From contig JACPHO010000005.1 in assembly GCA_016188545.1 (NCBI GenBank), positions 1-39,742 on the forward strand: a DNA stretch of 39,742 bases, in the 5' to 3' direction. The DNA comes from Candidatus Shapirobacteria bacterium (GTDB lineage Bacteria; Patescibacteriota; Microgenomatia; UBA12405). Below, one piece after another: positions 25,135 through 33,447 of the stretch. The notes below the pieces were generated by a model, which worked only from the letters and a program-made list of their open reading frames with translations, was not told where the DNA came from and ran no database searches. Position 1 is the first letter of the stretch. Every line of letters starts with the position of its first letter. The position numbers and the translations under genes were made by a program.

Positions 25135-26001
25135 TCAAATTTGTTCTAATACCTTTATTATCTCATCCAAAGAAAGTCTGGTTGGTCTCATTGTAGGGTT
25201 TTTGACTGTTCCATTCAAGAGCATTTTTTTAGAAACATGCAAAAACCATGTTGCCAAAGGATCCATTTTCTTTAATTTTTCGTAAACAAGTGTCAAATCA
25301 ATGTCTTCTAAAGGCCTGGCCTTTATCCTAATGTATCCTTTTCTCGGATCTTTCCTAACTACCACTACATATCTCATCTTCTGCGCCAATGCCAAAACCG
25401 TATCGTTAATTGTTTCAAATCCAATTCCCTTCCCCCATTTCGTTTTGAATTTGATCCCTCTTTCTGCAATCTCTTTCTCCGCCCAAATCCTATTTTCAAA
25501 ACTATGCAAAAGCGCATCCAAAAGTGTCATGCCTACATCAATGTAATACATGTCCTCGTCTGGTTTGGCAAGCTTTAACCCCTCCAAGACCCCAAGCAGA
25601 GAAAATTCGTGGTAGTCTGCTGTTGGATTATCCCAAAATACTTCTCCAAAATGATCAATATCAACAACTACTCTTACTATTCGCGACAGCGCCTCTTCCC
25701 TATGCTTTTCCCTTTCCGGATGTGAACTGTGAACTATGAACTGTGAACTGTTAGCCTGCTTAACAAAATTAAAAGTTAAACTAGCTCCACATACATTTTT
25801 GTCATTTGTTTGATGATGATCCAATGGTCCAAGCCCCGTATCAACATGCAGTACCTTATCATTTCCTATTCGTTCAAGTTTACTTCCCGCAGGAACAAAT
25901 CTCACTTCTGCCTGATCCCATCCCGGCAGAAACCGCTTAATTAACCAAACAGAAGTTATCGCATCCCAATCAGGAGAGTTATGCGTCACCACAATTTTCA
26001 T
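25135..26001 (-). CDS. Conserved hypothetical, possibly MYG1/DHH-like metal-dependent hydrolase
   Basis: MKIVVTHNSPDWDAITSVWLIKRFLPGWD...VLHVDTGLGPLDHHQTN...VDIDHFGEVFWD: HNxPDxDA, DxG, DHHQ and DIDHFG acidic/His motifs. Confidence 0.5.
   Translation of the reverse strand: MKIVVTHNSPDWDAITSVWLIKRFLPGWDQAEVRFVPAGSKLERIGNDKVLHVDTGLGPLDHHQTNDKNVCGASLTFNFVKQANSSQFIVHSSHPEREKHREEALSRIVRVVVDIDHFGEVFWDNPTADYHEFSLLGVLEGLKLAKPDEDMYYIDVGMTLLDALLHSFENRIWAEKEIAERGIKFKTKWGKGIGFETINDTVLALAQKMRYVVVVRKDPRKGYIRIKARPLEDIDLTLVYEKLKKMDPLATWFLHVSKKMLLNGTVKNPTMRPTRLSLDEIIKVLEQI
25721..25748. repeat. Heptanucleotide array, 4 units (TGTGAAC x2, TATGAAC, TGTGAAC) in the 25135-26001 gene
   Basis: Direct reading; encodes NSSQFIVHSS on the minus strand. 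Confidence 0.9.
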
Positions 26002-26062
26002 AGAATATTAGTATATCACACTTACTTTCGAGGACTTGACAAAGAGAGATAAATATCCTTAC

Positions 26063-26068
26063 TATAAT
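26063..26068 (+). promoter_or_regulatory. TATAAT box ending 4 nt before ATG 26073; TTGACA at 26036-26041 (21-nt spacer)
   Basis: Direct reading. Confidence 0.4.
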
Positions 26069-26072
26069 ATTG

Positions 26073-26480
26073 ATGGATCCAAATGCAAATCCTACAATTG
26101 ATCCCAAATTAAAAGAAGCATACGATCGTGTGATGAGCACATCAGTACCACCACCTGCACCTGCCTCCCCGCCTACCCCACTAACACCACCGCCTCCTCA
26201 ACCAACGCCACCACCAGCTGGCCCCGTTGTTCCAACTCCACCGCAATCACCAACCCCGATTCAATCGGAACCAACAACTACTGTCCATGCCACAATTCCT
26301 ATTACCGCCGCAAAGCCAACAGGATCGGCAGTAATTGTTGGCGCAACATCAAAACAGCATGCAAAATCAGACAGCCTTTTTCCACTTCTATTTACGATTG
26401 GAGGGCTTGTCTTCTTTGCAGTTTATACAGTTTTTTGGATAAAATTCTTTAACCTCTCCGTCCCCTTTTTACCGTTTTAA
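26073..26480 (+). CDS. Pro-rich protein with C-terminal TM helix
   Basis: MDPNANPTIDPKLKEAYDRVMSTSVPPPAPASPPTPLTPPPP...LFPLLFTIGGLVFFAVYTVFWIKFF. Confidence 0.75.
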   Translation: MDPNANPTIDPKLKEAYDRVMSTSVPPPAPASPPTPLTPPPPQPTPPPAGPVVPTPPQSPTPIQSEPTTTVHATIPITAAKPTGSAVIVGATSKQHAKSDSLFPLLFTIGGLVFFAVYTVFWIKFFNLSVPFLPF

Positions 26481-27707
26481 TCGCTTGAGGGTTTCATCAA
26501 GGGATAAAAGATCTGATTTCTCTTCATCTCTTCTTTTCCACTCGATTTTATCTCCAGTTTTCTTTGACACCACAAGCCGTACTGGAATACCAATCAAATC
26601 ACAATCGGCAAACTTTTCTCCAGCCGACACGTCCTCCCGATCATCATATAACACCTCAACCCCTGCTCTGTTCAGTTTTTCGTACACCTCTTCGTACACC
26701 TCGGAGGTGTACGCATGAACTCCTCCGAGGTGGATCAGATGAACAGCAAATGGCGCCACCGACTCTGGCCAAATAATTCCCTTCTCATTATGATGCACCT
26801 CGACAATTGTTCCCATAAATCTGCTAATCCCAATTCCATAACACCCCATAATTACTGGGGTATCTTTCCCCTCCTTGCTTTTATACGTTAATCCAAATGC
26901 GTCTGAAAACTTTGTTTTAAGAGGAAAAATATTGCCAACTTCAATTGTCTTTGCCCGTTTTAGAGGACCATGCCCTAACACACACTGTTTTCCTTCCTTG
27001 ACAGGACTTATCTCAACGTTTGAGCTAAAATCGCCCCCAGGACAATAAATAATTTCGTCTTCTCCAGCATCTGTAATTACCTGGTATTCATGAGAAAATT
27101 TACTAAAAGCTCCTCCACTTGCCTCTGTTTGAATTGCTTCTAAACCACATCTTGTAAAAACATTTTTGTACGCCTTTTTCATCTCCTCGTAATATTTATT
27201 AAAGTCCTCTTCGTCGGCATGAAACGAATAAAGATCCTTCATCAAAAATTCCCGCCCTCTCAAAATCCCGCTTTTTGCCCGCGCTTCATCTCGGAATTTT
27301 GTCTGGATTTGATAAAGCGAAAGCGGAAGATCTCTGTATGAATTAATCATTTGAGCAACAATCGGCACCAATACTTCCTCATGTGTTGGCCCAAGACCAT
27401 ATTCAAAATCGTAGCGGCTTTTTATCTTAAACAATGCATCAAAACTATCCCAGCGGCCAGTTTTTTGCCAATTTTCTTTGTTTTGCAAAGCGCTCAATAC
27501 CAATTCTTGCCCGCCAGTTTTATTCATCTCGTCTCGAACTATTACATTGATTTTATTCAAAACGCGAAGACCTAAAGGCAAAAAATTATAGACCCCTGCC
27601 ATTTCTTTTCTAATAAATCCGGCGCGAGTTAAAAGCTTGGCATTTGTTGACACCTCATCTTTTGGTGTGTCCTTTATTGTTTTTCCAAATAACTTTGAAT
27701 ACCGCAT
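26469..27707 (-). CDS. proS: Prolyl-tRNA synthetase, short form (no INS editing domain)
   Basis: MRYSKLFGKTIKDTPKDEVSTNAKLLTRAGFIRKEMAGVYNFLPLGLRVL...GPTHEEVL...QIQTKFRDEARAKSGILRGREFLMKDLYSFHADEEDF...GCYGIGISR. Confidence 0.95.
   Translation of the reverse strand: MRYSKLFGKTIKDTPKDEVSTNAKLLTRAGFIRKEMAGVYNFLPLGLRVLNKINVIVRDEMNKTGGQELVLSALQNKENWQKTGRWDSFDALFKIKSRYDFEYGLGPTHEEVLVPIVAQMINSYRDLPLSLYQIQTKFRDEARAKSGILRGREFLMKDLYSFHADEEDFNKYYEEMKKAYKNVFTRCGLEAIQTEASGGAFSKFSHEYQVITDAGEDEIIYCPGGDFSSNVEISPVKEGKQCVLGHGPLKRAKTIEVGNIFPLKTKFSDAFGLTYKSKEGKDTPVIMGCYGIGISRFMGTIVEVHHNEKGIIWPESVAPFAVHLIHLGGVHAYTSEVYEEVYEKLNRAGVEVLYDDREDVSAGEKFADCDLIGIPVRLVVSKKTGDKIEWKRRDEEKSDLLSLDETLKRLKR
26681..26733. repeat. 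Palindrome and tandem 12-mer inside proS
   Basis: TTCGTACACCTC repeated twice; GTACACCTC-G-GAGGTGTAC perfect palindrome (26694-26712). Confidence 0.8.
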
Positions 27708-27875
27708 ATTAGTAAATTCTCCCAACCCGTATATCTAATTTCTGAAAATCTCCGTACGTCTGCATATCTTTTGTAAGTATATCACCGCATTTTTACAATA
27801 ACAATATGATTACACATAGTCGCTATAGCGTTGTATTGTATTACAACTATTATCATGTATAATAAACCACTATGT

Positions 27876-28217
27876 ATGAGTAAACAAGAAAAAGAAAGCA
27901 GTATTCTCGACATATTGTTTGAGTTTAATGATCCAAACGAGCGATACATTGATCCGACCTACCGAACAACAAGTGAGCTAAAGGATGAAATTCGCTTATC
28001 CATCATGAGTAGTGACGGAAAAGAACCAACTGACATACAAATAAAAAATAGCACACTGCTGCTTACCTTTACCGTGGAACGACAACAAAGGCTTAAGGCA
28101 AAATTTTATGGAAACGAGGAATATAGGAAGAATTTCTTTCAAAGACTAGATCGGCTTCTAGAAGGAGCAGAAAAAATTATCTTTATAAAAAGGCCTGGGG
28201 GTAGAAAGACAGCTTAA
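27876..28217 (+). CDS. Hypothetical protein
   Basis: MSKQEKESSILDILFEFNDPNERYIDPTYRTTSELKDEIRLSIMSS...; TATAAT at 27858-27863 upstream. Confidence 0.6.
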   Translation: MSKQEKESSILDILFEFNDPNERYIDPTYRTTSELKDEIRLSIMSSDGKEPTDIQIKNSTLLLTFTVERQQRLKAKFYGNEEYRKNFFQRLDRLLEGAEKIIFIKRPGGRKTA

Positions 28218-28218
28218 G

Positions 28219-29136
28219 TTACTTTTTCTTTACCTCATGGCCGCCGAAGGCCTGGCGCAAGGCTGCGACCATTTTGGCGGCAAATGAATTCTGAACTTTT
28301 GAATCTGTCTGTGATCTGCGGCGAAACTCTAAAGACCGCTTGATAATTTCAACATCAACTCCCTCTTCCTTTGCCTGCTCAACTGTCCACTGTGCTTCTC
28401 CCGACTCGGCGATGACACCCACAATATTATCTAACTTTGGATCTTTTTCCAACGCTTCAACTGCCCGATCCAACATAAAGCCAGAGACCAGTGTCCCCCT
28501 TTGCCACAGTTTTGCAACTTTTTGTAAATCAAACTTATATGGCGCTTTTTGTAAAACCGCAAAACCTTCTCCTAAGCTTTGCATAATGCCATACTCAATG
28601 CCATTGTGGATCATTTTGACAAAGTGTCCTGCTCCACCTGTCCCAAAATAAGCATGTCCCCCTTTTGGTTTAGCTAAACTATCAAGAATTGGAATAATAT
28701 GTTCGTACGCGCTTTTATCCCCACCCACCATTAACGGATATCCTTCTTCAAAAGCAATAATACCTCCCGATACCCCAATTCCTAAAAATTTTATATTCTT
28801 TGTTTTCAGTTCTTCATATCTTCTTTCCGAATCTTTGTAAAATGCATTTCCGCCGTCGATAATAATATCCCCTGGCTCAACATATTTTTTAACTTCTGAT
28901 AATACCTCTTCCGTCGCATCCCCCGCCGGAATCATTGTCCAAATGACCCTTGGTTTTTGTAAGCTTAATGCTAATTCTTGTATTGTTTTTGTGGCTTTAA
29001 GGTTTTGAGCTATAGTTTTGAGATTTTCTATTGGAGCTTCTGATCTATTCCATACAATAAGCTCGTGTCCTTCACGAATTAATTTTAAAACCATTCTATT
29101 CCCCATCTTCCCTAATCCAATAAATCCTATCTGCAT
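28219..29136 (-). CDS. gnd: 6-phosphogluconate dehydrogenase, short (YqeC/GndA-like) type
   Basis: MQIGFIGLGKMGNRMVLKLIREGHELIVWNR...IIDGGNAFYKDSERRYEEL...GVSGGIIAFEEGYPLMVGG...GAGHFVKMIHNGIEYGIMQSLGEGF. Confidence 0.93.
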   Translation of the reverse strand: MQIGFIGLGKMGNRMVLKLIREGHELIVWNRSEAPIENLKTIAQNLKATKTIQELALSLQKPRVIWTMIPAGDATEEVLSEVKKYVEPGDIIIDGGNAFYKDSERRYEELKTKNIKFLGIGVSGGIIAFEEGYPLMVGGDKSAYEHIIPILDSLAKPKGGHAYFGTGGAGHFVKMIHNGIEYGIMQSLGEGFAVLQKAPYKFDLQKVAKLWQRGTLVSGFMLDRAVEALEKDPKLDNIVGVIAESGEAQWTVEQAKEEGVDVEIIKRSLEFRRRSQTDSKVQNSFAAKMVAALRQAFGGHEVKKK

Positions 29137-29143
29137 ACTTCTA

Positions 29144-30586
29144 CTATAGCCACTTCCTCCCGTCTTTTTCTATTAACTCATTTGCTTCTTTTGGACCCCA
29201 CATTCCTGGTTTATAATTTTTAACTTTTGCCTTCTGACTTTCCCAGCCTTTCAGAATCTTGGTGATAAAATCCCACGAACTCTCCAGCTCGTCAGATCTG
29301 TTAAACAGCATCTGATCCCCTGCTAAAATATCTAAAAGCAACTTTTCGTATGCTTCAACTCCTGCTCTACCAAAGGCCTCTTTGTAGGAAAATCTCATCG
29401 AAACAGGCTTAATTGACATTACCGGACTTGGTCGCTTAGACACTAGAGACAGAGTAATGCCTTCATCCGGCTGAATATGAAAGGTTAAGATATTACCTAC
29501 CTCTGGACAACCGTATTCCTTAAACAATACATGACATGTTTGGCGAAAAATAACAGAAATTGAGACATGATTTTTGGGCATTTTCTTTCCTGCCCGAAGA
29601 TAAAACGGCACCCCAGAAAACCGGGGGGTTTTGATAAATAATTTCATAGCCACAAATGTCTCTGTTTGCGAATCCCTCATAACTCCTTCTTCGGCAAGGT
29701 ATCCTGTATACTGCCCCCTTACAACATACTTTTCTACATCTTCTGGTTCAATACAACGAATGGCCGAAATAGCAGCAGACCTGGCATCGCGAACTCCTCC
29801 GTCTCTTGCAAAACTTTTTGGTTGCTCCATAACAACAGAAGCCAAAAGTTGCATCAAGTGATTCTGGCCAACATCCCGCAATAACCCAACTCCATCAAAA
29901 AACCTCCCCCTCCCCATAATCCCCTTTTTTTCGGCAAAGGTAATCTGCGCATGATCTATGTACTCTTTATTCCAGACCGGTTCAAAAATATTGTTGGCGA
30001 ATCTAAATGTCAAAATATTCTGCACCGTTTCTTTTCCAAGGTAATGATCAACACGAAAAATCTGTTCTTCTGGAAAAATTTGTGAGAGTTTTTTATCTAA
30101 CCTCTTGGCAGTCTCAAGATCCTTCCCAAATGGCTTTTCCAGAGCAACTCTTGGCTTATTTTTTTTATCGTGCCCTTTGGAAAGTTTTGTTTTCTCCAAA
30201 AAAGACAAAATGGTATTATATCTGTCCGGTGCTGTGGCCAAGTAAAAAATACGTTTAACACGCTCGCCAGCAACAGCATCAATTTCATGGATAAGTTTAA
30301 TAAGCTGATTATATCCAGCTACGTCTTCAAACAATCCCTGCTGGTAGTGGAGACGAGACAAAAACCTTTCCAAATCTTTCTTTTCCTCTTTTTTAAGAAA
30401 AAACATACTGCTAACTTCCTGCCGAAATTGAAGATTTGTTAGTGGTCTCCTGGCAAAACCAATGATGTAAAATCTAGAACCTAATTGCCTATGCTGACAC
30501 AAACGAAATAATGCCGGCAAAAGCTTATTGCGGGCTAAATCGCCTGTGGCGCCAAAAATTACAATAGCAAAAGCATTATTTTTCAT
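29144..30586 (-). CDS. zwf: Glucose-6-phosphate 1-dehydrogenase
   Basis: AIVIFGATGDLARNKLLPALFRL...RVALEKPFGKDLETAKRL...FRVDHYLGKETVQNILTFRFANNIFEPVWN...FYLRAGKKMPK. Confidence 0.96.
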   Translation of the reverse strand: MKNNAFAIVIFGATGDLARNKLLPALFRLCQHRQLGSRFYIIGFARRPLTNLQFRQEVSSMFFLKKEEKKDLERFLSRLHYQQGLFEDVAGYNQLIKLIHEIDAVAGERVKRIFYLATAPDRYNTILSFLEKTKLSKGHDKKNKPRVALEKPFGKDLETAKRLDKKLSQIFPEEQIFRVDHYLGKETVQNILTFRFANNIFEPVWNKEYIDHAQITFAEKKGIMGRGRFFDGVGLLRDVGQNHLMQLLASVVMEQPKSFARDGGVRDARSAAISAIRCIEPEDVEKYVVRGQYTGYLAEEGVMRDSQTETFVAMKLFIKTPRFSGVPFYLRAGKKMPKNHVSISVIFRQTCHVLFKEYGCPEVGNILTFHIQPDEGITLSLVSKRPSPVMSIKPVSMRFSYKEAFGRAGVEAYEKLLLDILAGDQMLFNRSDELESSWDFITKILKGWESQKAKVKNYKPGMWGPKEANELIEKDGRKWL

Positions 30587-31212
30587 CTCTCAACTAGTAT
30601 TACCCGTGCCGGTGCGCCATCCACACCAACAACATGAAGCGGCAAACAAATCATTTCATACTTACCAGCTGGTACATTTTCTAAATTGAGTCCTTCAACA
30701 TTAACTATGCCTTTTGAAAGCAGAGCCTTGTGCACAGGATGATTTGGATTTGCTTTTTTTTCGATACTTAAAAAATCTGTGCCAACAAGCACAACTTCTT
30801 TTTTTACCAAAAATTCTGCGGCCTCAAGAGAAAGAGAAATATATTTCTTCGGAAACGTTGCCTTTCGAAGTAGCCGAAAATTTCCCGTTTTGAGAAGAAT
30901 CCGATCTCCTTTGGTAATATTTCTCTCCGAGAGGTCAGAAACTTGAATTTCTTGATGCTTTATTCCTGTCAGGTCCAAAACGCGACATTTTCCAATTAGT
31001 TTATTAAGAGGAATCTTGTCGAGTGTTTTTCCATTTTGTAGAAAATGACTTGGCGCGTCAATATGGGTTCCTGTGTGACTACCAAAACTAAACCGTGTTA
31101 GCGCAACCTCATCTTTTGCCAAAGTTGCAGTTTGTTCTATGGAGACCGATTCGTCGCCTTCCCAAACAAGCATATCCTTGTGTATCGGAAGAGTAACATC
31201 GTATATTTTCAC
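30583..31212 (-). CDS. Cyclase family protein (kynurenine formamidase-like metal hydrolase)
   Basis: MKIYDVTLPIHKDMLVWEGDES...FGSHTGTHIDAPSHFL...: HxGTHxDAPxH motif; ATGA overlap with zwf. Confidence 0.88.
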   Translation of the reverse strand: MKIYDVTLPIHKDMLVWEGDESVSIEQTATLAKDEVALTRFSFGSHTGTHIDAPSHFLQNGKTLDKIPLNKLIGKCRVLDLTGIKHQEIQVSDLSERNITKGDRILLKTGNFRLLRKATFPKKYISLSLEAAEFLVKKEVVLVGTDFLSIEKKANPNHPVHKALLSKGIVNVEGLNLENVPAGKYEMICLPLHVVGVDGAPARVILVER

Positions 31213-31248
31213 CGCAACAATTATCGCCTAAAGAACTCTTCCAGTCAA

Positions 31249-32424
31249 TCACCTAATAAAAAATCTGCCGATATCCTGAAAAGTAATCAGAAGAAGCAGG
31301 GTGAGTAAAATCGCCATGCCAATGGTGTGTACCATACTTTCGAATTTCTGCGGTACTTTTTTGCCAGTAATTCCTTCGATGAGAATAAAAAACAGTCTCC
31401 CCCCATCAAGTGCCGGGATGGGCAGGATATTAAAAAACGCCAGGGAAATAGAAAGGATTCCTGCAAGGTTTAGTATTTGCATCACTCGCTCTTTCATCTC
31501 TGGAATTTCTATAATATTACCAACTAGGGAATAAATGCCAACTGGTCCAGAGACTGCTCCGCTTAAGGGCTCTGCTGACTTTTGTTTAAACGAAGCTCCA
31601 ATAAGAGTTTTTAATACACTAAGATTGTAATCCATCAAATTTAAGGGATGAGAAATACCGGAAAATATTTTTTGCGTATTCGTTTCGTAGGTTAATTTTG
31701 CTGATCTGAAAGAAAAAAATCGCACTCCCAAAGCACCTTCATCTCTGGGAGGATTTATTCTTGGCGTTAGTTTTGCCTCGAAAAGTTTATTTGTTTTGAT
31801 ATCTTGCCAGGCAATTGTTACTTCTTTACCTTTGTTTGCAGAAATAGTCTCTAAAAAGTATTTGGTATTGGTAATTTTTTGTCCATTTACTTCTGTAATT
31901 TTTACTGCTTCTTTTATTCCTGCTTTTTGGGCTGGAGAATTTTTGACAACTTTATTAACAATAATACCTTCTAAATTTTGCTGGTTTACAAAAAAGAACT
32001 TGTGGTCTCCTAAAAGTGGAAGTTCGACAGTAAAATTGGACATGAATAAAAAGATGTAAAAAATAATGCTTGCTAAAACTGTGTTCATCAAAACGCCTGC
32101 AACAACAACCGATGCTTTTTGCCAGGGGCCTCTGGCAAAAAACGCCCTTTTGAGGTCTTTATTTGGAGTTTGGGATTTGGAGCTTGTGATTTTTCCGCCT
32201 CCGGCGGCGTCTTCCCCATACAACTTGACAAAACCACCAATAGGTAACCAGTTTATAGAATAGATTGTTTCTCCTCGTTTTATACCAAATGCGCGTGGCG
32301 GAAAACCAAAACCAAATTCCTCAACTTTTATTCCCAAGCGCTTTGCCACTAAAAAATGCCCCAACTCATGGATCAAAACCAGAACTGAAAGAATGATAAG
32401 AAATACTAAAGCAGTAAACAGCAT
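31249..32424 (-). CDS. rseP: Site-2 protease, RseP/M50 family
   Basis: VLIHELGHFLVAKRLGIKVEEFGFGFPPRAFG...YSINWLPIGGFVKLYGED...PDZ...FFNILPIPALDGGRLFFILIEGI. Confidence 0.93.
   Translation of the reverse strand: MLFTALVFLIILSVLVLIHELGHFLVAKRLGIKVEEFGFGFPPRAFGIKRGETIYSINWLPIGGFVKLYGEDAAGGGKITSSKSQTPNKDLKRAFFARGPWQKASVVVAGVLMNTVLASIIFYIFLFMSNFTVELPLLGDHKFFFVNQQNLEGIIVNKVVKNSPAQKAGIKEAVKITEVNGQKITNTKYFLETISANKGKEVTIAWQDIKTNKLFEAKLTPRINPPRDEGALGVRFFSFRSAKLTYETNTQKIFSGISHPLNLMDYNLSVLKTLIGASFKQKSAEPLSGAVSGPVGIYSLVGNIIEIPEMKERVMQILNLAGILSISLAFFNILPIPALDGGRLFFILIEGITGKKVPQKFESMVHTIGMAILLTLLLLITFQDIGRFFIR
32162..32189. repeat. Heptanucleotide array (TTTGGAG/TTTGGGA/TTTGGAG/CTTGTGA) in rseP
   Basis: Direct reading; encodes KITSSKSQTPNK on the minus strand. 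Confidence 0.75.
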
Positions 32425-32978
32425 TATATTTGCAAGAGTTCTTCTTCCTTTCTTTTTCCTAAAGTATCAATTTCCGAAATTGTATCGTCAGTTAATCTCT
32501 GGACTTCTTTTTCCAGTCGTACCATCTCATCTTCTGAAATTGCTTTTTCATTGTATTGTTTTTTAATATCATGCATGGCCTCTTGCCTAACCTGACGCAC
32601 CATAATCCTTCCGTTTTCTAACTTTTGCTTCATTAGGTGAATTAGTTGCTCACGTCTTTCCTGGGAAAGGGGTGGAATAGAAATCCTAATAATCTGTCCA
32701 TCAACAACCGGACTTAGTCCAACATTTGCTTCTTGTATCCCTTTTTGTATTTCGTTAATAATTGTATGGTCAAAAGGAGTAATTAAAAGTGTCTGTGTAT
32801 CTTGTGTTCCAATGGTGGCAAGTTCCATTACTTTCAAACGCGTCGAACCACCATAGACGCTAATCGTAATATGTTCAACAAGACTTGGGGTTGCTCGGCC
32901 TGTTCGAACCGTTGCGACATCGGTTTTTAAAACCTCCAAAACCTTCTCCATGTTCACTTTTGTTTCGTCGGTGTTCAT
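32424..32978 (-). CDS. frr: Ribosome recycling factor
   Basis: LKTDVATVRTGRATPSLVEHITISVYGGSTRLKVMELATIGTQDTQTLLITPFD...IRISIPPLSQERREQLIHLMKQ. Confidence 0.96.
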   Translation of the reverse strand: MNTDETKVNMEKVLEVLKTDVATVRTGRATPSLVEHITISVYGGSTRLKVMELATIGTQDTQTLLITPFDHTIINEIQKGIQEANVGLSPVVDGQIIRISIPPLSQERREQLIHLMKQKLENGRIMVRQVRQEAMHDIKKQYNEKAISEDEMVRLEKEVQRLTDDTISEIDTLGKRKEEELLQI

Positions 32979-32986
32979 AAAAATAT

Positions 32987-33442
32987 TTATTCACCAATTG
33001 CAATACGAGCAATATTTTTGACAGTTATATTCTCGCCTACTCTTGCTATTGTTTCTTTAACAAGTCCCTCAATTGTTTTAGTACTATCTCTAATATATTC
33101 TTGTTTTAACAACGTGTCCACATCACGTGGCGCCATAGCGGCAACTTGCATGGCGATTTCATGGGCTAAATTCTTAAACTCCGAAGTCCTCGCAACAAAA
33201 TCTGTCTCGCACAACACTTCTACCATTGCCCCAACGCGACCATTTTGATGAATGTAGGATTCTACAAGTCCCTGCGAGGTTTCGCGCTCCGCCTTTTTTG
33301 CAGCTTTTTCAAGGCCATGTTTTTTGAGCCAAGTTAACGCTTTTTCGTAGTTATTATCTGTTTCTTCCAAAGCTTTCCGACAATCAGCCAATGAAACTTG
33401 CGTTTCATTTCGAAGTCGTTTTAATAATTTTATGTCTACCAT
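32987..33442 (-). CDS. tsf: Elongation factor Ts (short form)
   Basis: IKLLKRLRNETQVSLADCRKALEETDNNYEKALTWLKKHGLEKAAKKAERETSQGLVESYIHQNGRVGAMVEVLCETDFVART. Confidence 0.95.
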   Translation of the reverse strand: MVDIKLLKRLRNETQVSLADCRKALEETDNNYEKALTWLKKHGLEKAAKKAERETSQGLVESYIHQNGRVGAMVEVLCETDFVARTSEFKNLAHEIAMQVAAMAPRDVDTLLKQEYIRDSTKTIEGLVKETIARVGENITVKNIARIAIGE

Positions 33443-33447
33443 ATGCT

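Noticed and set aside
26469-27707. ProS truncated or pseudogene because of its 418 aa length
   Set aside because: Catalytic and anticodon-binding regions are intact; short ProS without the INS editing domain is a known form.
32987-33442. EF-Ts truncated
   Set aside because: 151 aa is short but the N-terminal UBA-like part and core TDFVAR motif are intact, and short EF-Ts forms exist; stop and neighbouring gene spacing look natural.
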